Shown here: in pieces, positions 60,250 to 64,000 of the stretch | Layout of the letters: every line of letters begins with the position of its first letter | How positions within the stretch are numbered: the first letter of the stretch is position 1 | DNA from: an uncultured Bacilli bacterium | GTDB taxonomy: Bacteria > Bacillota_I > Bacilli_A > RF39 > UBA660 | Assembly: GCA_934149105.1 (NCBI GenBank) | Contig: CAKPDP010000003.1 | Span: 1 to 64,000, forward strand | DNA length: 64,000 nt | Reading direction: 5' to 3' | Translations under genes and position numbers: made by a program | Notes under the pieces: model-generated | What the model was told of the DNA's origin: nothing | What the model saw: only the letters and a program-made list of their open reading frames with translations | Databases searched by the model: none

Positions 60250-61467
60250 TTATATTTTATTTAATTTATCTTGAATTTCTTTCAATAAACGTTCGTTTTT
60301 ATTATTTTTAGGATAATAGTATTTAGCGTTTTTAATTTTGTCGGGCAAGTATTGCTGTTTTACATAATCATTAGGATAATCATGAGGATAAATATAATCT
60401 TTAGAGTTGGTTTTTAAATGATTAGGAACATTACCGGTATTACCTCTTCTTATATCTTCTAAAGCTTTGTCAATAGCTAGTTCGGCACTATTGGATTTAG
60501 GAGATAAGGCTAGTTCAATAACGATGGATGCTAGGGGGATACGGGCTTCAGGAAGACCTAGTCTTTCGACGGCTTGAATACAAGCCATAACTTTAGGGCC
60601 CATACTAGGATTAGCTAAGCCAATATCTTCATAGACAATAACAGATAATCTTCTACATATAATATCTAAATCTTCAGCTTCAATTAATTTAGCTAGATAA
60701 TGAAGAGCAGCATTGACATCACTACCACGAATAGATTTTTGAAAGGCACTGATAACATCATAATAACCATCTTCATTTTTATCGATAAAGACGTTAGATT
60801 TAAAATTAATATTTTTAAGAGTATCAATAGTAATAGTTTTATCTTGATTAGAATAATAAGCTACTTCTATTAAATTATAAAGATATCTAAGATCATAGCC
60901 AGAGGCATTGATAAGGGCTACACGAGCTTCTTTGGTAATAGAAAGATCTTTTAGAATATTACTAGATAGTACTCTATCTAAGGCTTTATTCATATCATCA
61001 TTAGATAATTCTTTTAGTTCATAGATTTGACAACGACTTCTAATAGCGGGGTTAATAGCGTGATAAGGATTAGAGGTAGTCATACCGATTAGAGTTATTA
61101 AACCGTTTTCTAAATAAGGAAGTAAAAGATCTTGTTTATCTTTATTTAGTCTATGAATTTCATCTATTAATAAAACTAGGCCATGATACATTTTAGCTTC
61201 TTCGATGATTATATCAAGATCTTTTTTGTTATTGACAACGGCATTAAAAGTACGATAGTGGCACTCTAATTCTTTAACGATAGCTAGGGCAATAGAAGTC
61301 TTACCAATACCAGGTTTACCATAAAGGATACAAGAGAATAATTTTTTACTAGTTATAAGGTTTCTTAGGACCTTTCCTGGACCTACTAAATGGTCTTGAC
61401 CTATTATATCATCTAGAGTTTGAGGTCGTAATTTAACTGCTAATAATTCTTCCATAATATCACTCAT
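60250..61467 (-). CDS. rarA: Replication-associated recombination protein RarA (MgsA)
   Basis: 405 residues, AAA+ clamp-loader-like ATPase. IGQDHLVGPGKVL, Walker A GKPGIGKTS, Walker B LLIDEIHRL, sensor GMTTSNPY, arginine finger region NPAIRSRC. Acts at stalled forks. The start could be ATG 61455, which has GAGTGAT 3 nt before. yrvN (rarA) follows yrvM in Bacillus; here it is inverted. Confidence 0.95.
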   Translation of the reverse strand: MSDIMEELLAVKLRPQTLDDIIGQDHLVGPGKVLRNLITSKKLFSCILYGKPGIGKTSIALAIVKELECHYRTFNAVVNNKKDLDIIIEEAKMYHGLVLLIDEIHRLNKDKQDLLLPYLENGLITLIGMTTSNPYHAINPAIRSRCQIYELKELSNDDMNKALDRVLSSNILKDLSITKEARVALINASGYDLRYLYNLIEVAYYSNQDKTITIDTLKNINFKSNVFIDKNEDGYYDVISAFQKSIRGSDVNAALHYLAKLIEAEDLDIICRRLSVIVYEDIGLANPSMGPKVMACIQAVERLGLPEARIPLASIVIELALSPKSNSAELAIDKALEDIRRGNTGNVPNHLKTNSKDYIYPHDYPNDYVKQQYLPDKIKNAKYYYPKNNKNERLLKEIQDKLNKI

Positions 61468-61569
61468 TTCTATATAATTTTAACAAATATTGTTATTTAT
61501 GTCTAGACTAAGATGGGGTTTGTTAAATAGATAAGAAGATGATATAATTAAGTAAAAGAAGGTAAGAAT

Positions 61570-62475
61570 ATGGATTTAGATATTAATAGTAAGAATAAGA
61601 AGATGATTGATAATTTACATAAATATCTTCTTACAGAGAAGCATCTTTCGGATAATACGATAGAATCTTATTGTGATGATATAAAGATGTATCTTTCTTA
61701 TATGGAAAGTATAGAAATTAAAGATTATAATGATATAGTATATGAGGATATAAAGAGATATTTAGGATATTTAGATAAAGAAGAATATAGTATATATAGT
61801 GTCGTTAGAAAGATATCTAGTATTAAGATGTTTCATAGATATTTGAATTCTTTTTATAAGATAGAAGATGTTAGTGTAAAGATTGAACCACCACATTTTT
61901 ATAAAAAATTACCAGTAGTATTATCGATCGAGGAAGTTAATGATTTATTAAAGATTGATCTTAATAATGATTTTGATTATAGGAATAAGGCTATGCTTGA
62001 GGTTATGTATGCAACAGGACTTAGAGTTAGTGAATTAGTTAATTTAACATTTGATAATATCGATCTAGATCAAGGATTAGTAAGATGTTATGGCAAAGGA
62101 AATAAAGAGAGAATTGTACCATTAGGAGAGGTAGGACGACATTATTTAAAATTATATTTAGATGAACATAGAAATAATTTAAAGAAGAAATGTTTTTGTG
62201 ATAAATTATTTTTAAATAATCATGGTAAAGGGATTACGAGACAGGGATTTTTTATAATTATTAAGAATATAGCCGAAAAAAAAGGAATAACAAAAAATAT
62301 TACTCCTCATGTACTTAGACATTCTTTTGCAACACATTTACTTAATAATGGGGCTGATTTGCGTAGTATTCAAGTGATGTTAGGACACTCTAATATATCG
62401 ACTACGCAAATCTATACTAATGTATCTAATGAAATTTTGAAAGAAAATTATAATTTATATCATCCTAGAAGATAG
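61570..62475 (+). CDS. xerD: Tyrosine recombinase XerC/XerD
   Basis: 301 residues, complete. N-terminal SAM-like domain (about 12-95) and catalytic domain with Arg (YATGLRVSEL), Lys (YGKGNKER), HxxR (HVLRHSFATHLL), His (LGHSNIS) and Tyr (TTQIYTNV). Resolves chromosome dimers at dif; no dif site seen here. Convergent with the helicase gene with no gap. Confidence 0.93.
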   Translation: MDLDINSKNKKMIDNLHKYLLTEKHLSDNTIESYCDDIKMYLSYMESIEIKDYNDIVYEDIKRYLGYLDKEEYSIYSVVRKISSIKMFHRYLNSFYKIEDVSVKIEPPHFYKKLPVVLSIEEVNDLLKIDLNNDFDYRNKAMLEVMYATGLRVSELVNLTFDNIDLDQGLVRCYGKGNKERIVPLGEVGRHYLKLYLDEHRNNLKKKCFCDKLFLNNHGKGITRQGFFIIIKNIAEKKGITKNITPHVLRHSFATHLLNNGADLRSIQVMLGHSNISTTQIYTNVSNEILKENYNLYHPRR

Positions 62476-64000
62476 TTAGGAAGTTAATTTACCTTTTTGA
62501 GGGGCAACTAATCTCCTAACAGGACCATTATTTTTTACAAATTTAGTAAGTTCAAAGTATTTAGTGATGGTACTATCAACGGCTTCTTGATACTTTTCAT
62601 AACGAGGATCTAGAATGATAAAAGCACATTTATCGTCTTCTTTACGAATACCACGGCCAAAACCTTGAACTAATTTAGTTTCCATTTCAGGAATATAGAC
62701 TTCTTGCATGGCATCATCAGAATTACTATATTTAGAAGCTTTATATTTTAAGATGGGAGTATTGACAGGAAAAGGTAATTTGGGAATGATTACTTGACTT
62801 ATAGATTCTCCTGGGATATTTAATCCTTCCCAATAACCATAGGAAAATAATGTGGAATTAATATTAGTAGCAAATTCTTGCTTTTCCTGTTCGTCATTAG
62901 TTTGAAGAATTAAAGAATGATCGTCAGGACGAAGTTTACATACAAGATCATATACTTGCTTAGTATCTTCTTTATTAGTAAAGAGAATTAACGTTTTTCC
63001 ATCTGTAACATCTAATTGTCTACTAATTAAAAGAGATAACTGTTGTAAGTATTCTCCATATTTTGGACTATGTTTAGTTGGAATTTCCGGAACATTTTTA
63101 ATAGGATAAAAGACTGCTTGAGCTTGACCTACACCTTCTTCTAAATAAGGACTGGGAATGTCTTCTTCTTTTTTGAAGTTATATTTTTCTAAACCTAAAT
63201 CTCTTATAAGATTTATTGCTTGCATGGTAGCAGAAGTTAAAAGAACAGTTCTAGTATGTCTGTCATCAATTTTAACGATACTTCTAATTTGACTATCAAT
63301 TTTTTTAGGAGTTCTTTTTAAAGAAACATGAATGTCTTCATATTTACCTGTCTTTATTTTATGAGTTTCAATACCATAAATATAATTACTATCTGGTTTA
63401 ATCATATCACGTAGAAAGTTTTGGTACTTTTGAAATTTACTAAGATATTTATTGGTACTAAAATCTCTTCTTCGAGAAGCTTTAGCAATGATTTTCTGAT
63501 TAATAGCAATTAAGTCATTAGTTTTCTTTACGAGTTCAGGATCATTGATATCAAAAGGAAGGTAATCTCTGTCGGCAAAAGAAGTTAAATCAATTAAATC
63601 ACTATTAGAATTTCTAGCAACTCTTTTAAGACATTTGAAGTAATCTTTATAATAAGCAAGGATTACTTCTTTATCAAACTGTAATCCAGGGGTATTGTAA
63701 CCTAATCTATCTAAAATAAAAGATAAATTTTTAATTTGAATAACATCTTGAAGACTATCTCTAATAAAGGGTTCTAGATTATGGGCTTCATCGATGACGA
63801 TAGCACGAGCACTTTTGATAATTCTTTTATCTTTATCTTGAGCATTAGGATTAGCCCATTTAGCAAGGTTAGCATGGTTAGTGATAATAATATCAGAACG
63901 AAGTTTTTTACGGATTTGATCTGGTAGAAAACAATTGCCATAATAACAACAACCTTGGCAACCAGTAGAAAGTTCTTTATTAGAGGCTTTAATAAGCTCT
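62476..64000 (-). CDS. DinG/XPD-type ATP-dependent helicase, N-terminal part beyond the window
   Basis: About 508 codons, open to the right edge; the ATG at 63405 is internal (the frame continues upstream KFQKYQNFLRD). The visible part has clustered cysteines TGCQGCCYYGNCF near the edge (iron-sulfur domain of XPD/DinG helicases), TNHANLAKW, the DEAH box IVIDEAHNL, a LTSATM motif and the C-terminal QGFGRGIRKEDD (motif VI, arginine-rich). Helicase that uses 5'-3' polarity in the family. Walker A lies outside. Convergent with xerD with no space between the stops. Confidence 0.88.
   Translation of the reverse strand, partial: ELIKASNKELSTGCQGCCYYGNCFLPDQIRKKLRSDIIITNHANLAKWANPNAQDKDKRIIKSARAIVIDEAHNLEPFIRDSLQDVIQIKNLSFILDRLGYNTPGLQFDKEVILAYYKDYFKCLKRVARNSNSDLIDLTSFADRDYLPFDINDPELVKKTNDLIAINQKIIAKASRRRDFSTNKYLSKFQKYQNFLRDMIKPDSNYIYGIETHKIKTGKYEDIHVSLKRTPKKIDSQIRSIVKIDDRHTRTVLLTSATMQAINLIRDLGLEKYNFKKEEDIPSPYLEEGVGQAQAVFYPIKNVPEIPTKHSPKYGEYLQQLSLLISRQLDVTDGKTLILFTNKEDTKQVYDLVCKLRPDDHSLILQTNDEQEKQEFATNINSTLFSYGYWEGLNIPGESISQVIIPKLPFPVNTPILKYKASKYSNSDDAMQEVYIPEMETKLVQGFGRGIRKEDDKCAFIILDPRYEKYQEAVDSTITKYFELTKFVKNNGPVRRLVAPQKGKLTS

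Noticed and set aside
62476..63405. A complete 309-residue helicase-like gene
   Set aside because: The frame stays open upstream of 63405 to the window edge with clear helicase motifs, so the ATG is internal.

Overview
The window is a gene-dense, very AT-rich chromosomal segment of a low-GC Gram-positive (Bacillota, Bacilli/Erysipelotrichia-like) bacterium that very probably forms endospores. Evidence for sporulation is spread through it: SpoIVFB, YqfC/YqfD, the germination protease Gpr, SpoIIP, a FtsK/SpoIIIE translocase, and CotD-like and CotZ-like coat proteins. Several blocks keep the gene order known from Bacillus subtilis: spoIVFB-rplU-prp-rpmA; rpsU-yqeY-(yqfC-yqfD); rpsT(divergent)-gpr-spoIIP-yqxA; ftsK with ymfF-ymfH; ireB-ruvX-DUF1292-mltG; aspS-(6S RNA)-tcdA with rarA close by. 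TGA is a true stop, so this is not a UGA-Trp mollicute. The exact taxon cannot be read from this window. Many starts use an extended Shine-Dalgarno of the form GGTGAT followed 3-5 nt later by the start codon, and I used this to correct several starts.

Layout: 0-8 kb holds rbgA, a receptor-like protein with a degenerate GGDEF domain, a YihY-type membrane protein, a class A beta-lactamase-like serine hydrolase, cdsA and rseP. 8-12 kb: rpsB (with an extra C-terminal Rho_N/SAP-like domain), tsf, a radical SAM enzyme, a dUTPase and a CotD-like coat gene. 12.1-16 kb is the most accessory-looking part: a 799-residue coiled-coil protein of unknown function flanked by two near-identical 48-bp direct repeats, each acting as upstream region, the second in front of a Dam-type adenine methylase. 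16-21 kb: an unusual transglutaminase-like protein, lexA, a YtqA-type radical SAM gene, spoIVFB and the L21/Prp/L27 operon with its leader. 21.2-24.2 kb: a bacteriocin-type island with a C39-peptidase ABC exporter, a shortened HlyD-like partner and two small precursor peptides. 24-33.5 kb: translation and sporulation genes, a tRNA-Gln(CTG), rnhC, cvpA and thioredoxin. 33.5-45 kb: several hypotheticals, folA, a SanA-like protein, ftsK/spoIIIE, deoD, the M16 peptidase pair, a tandem pair of divergent unknown paralogs and cotZ. 45-64 kb: ireB-ruvX-mltG, mutS, an LCP cell-wall ligase, proS (without an editing domain), aspS, a 6S-like RNA, tcdA, nnrD, an NlpC/P60 protein, rarA, a Xer recombinase and the 3' part of a DinG-type helicase that runs off the right edge.

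The strongest candidates for something new are the bacteriocin-like locus with two otherwise easily missed peptides, the repeat-flanked 799-residue gene next to dam, the S2 protein with a fused nucleic-acid-binding-like tail, and the tandem paralog pair whose promoter carries a 13-bp inverted repeat at the transcription start. No CRISPR array, rRNA operon, insertion sequence or transposase was found.
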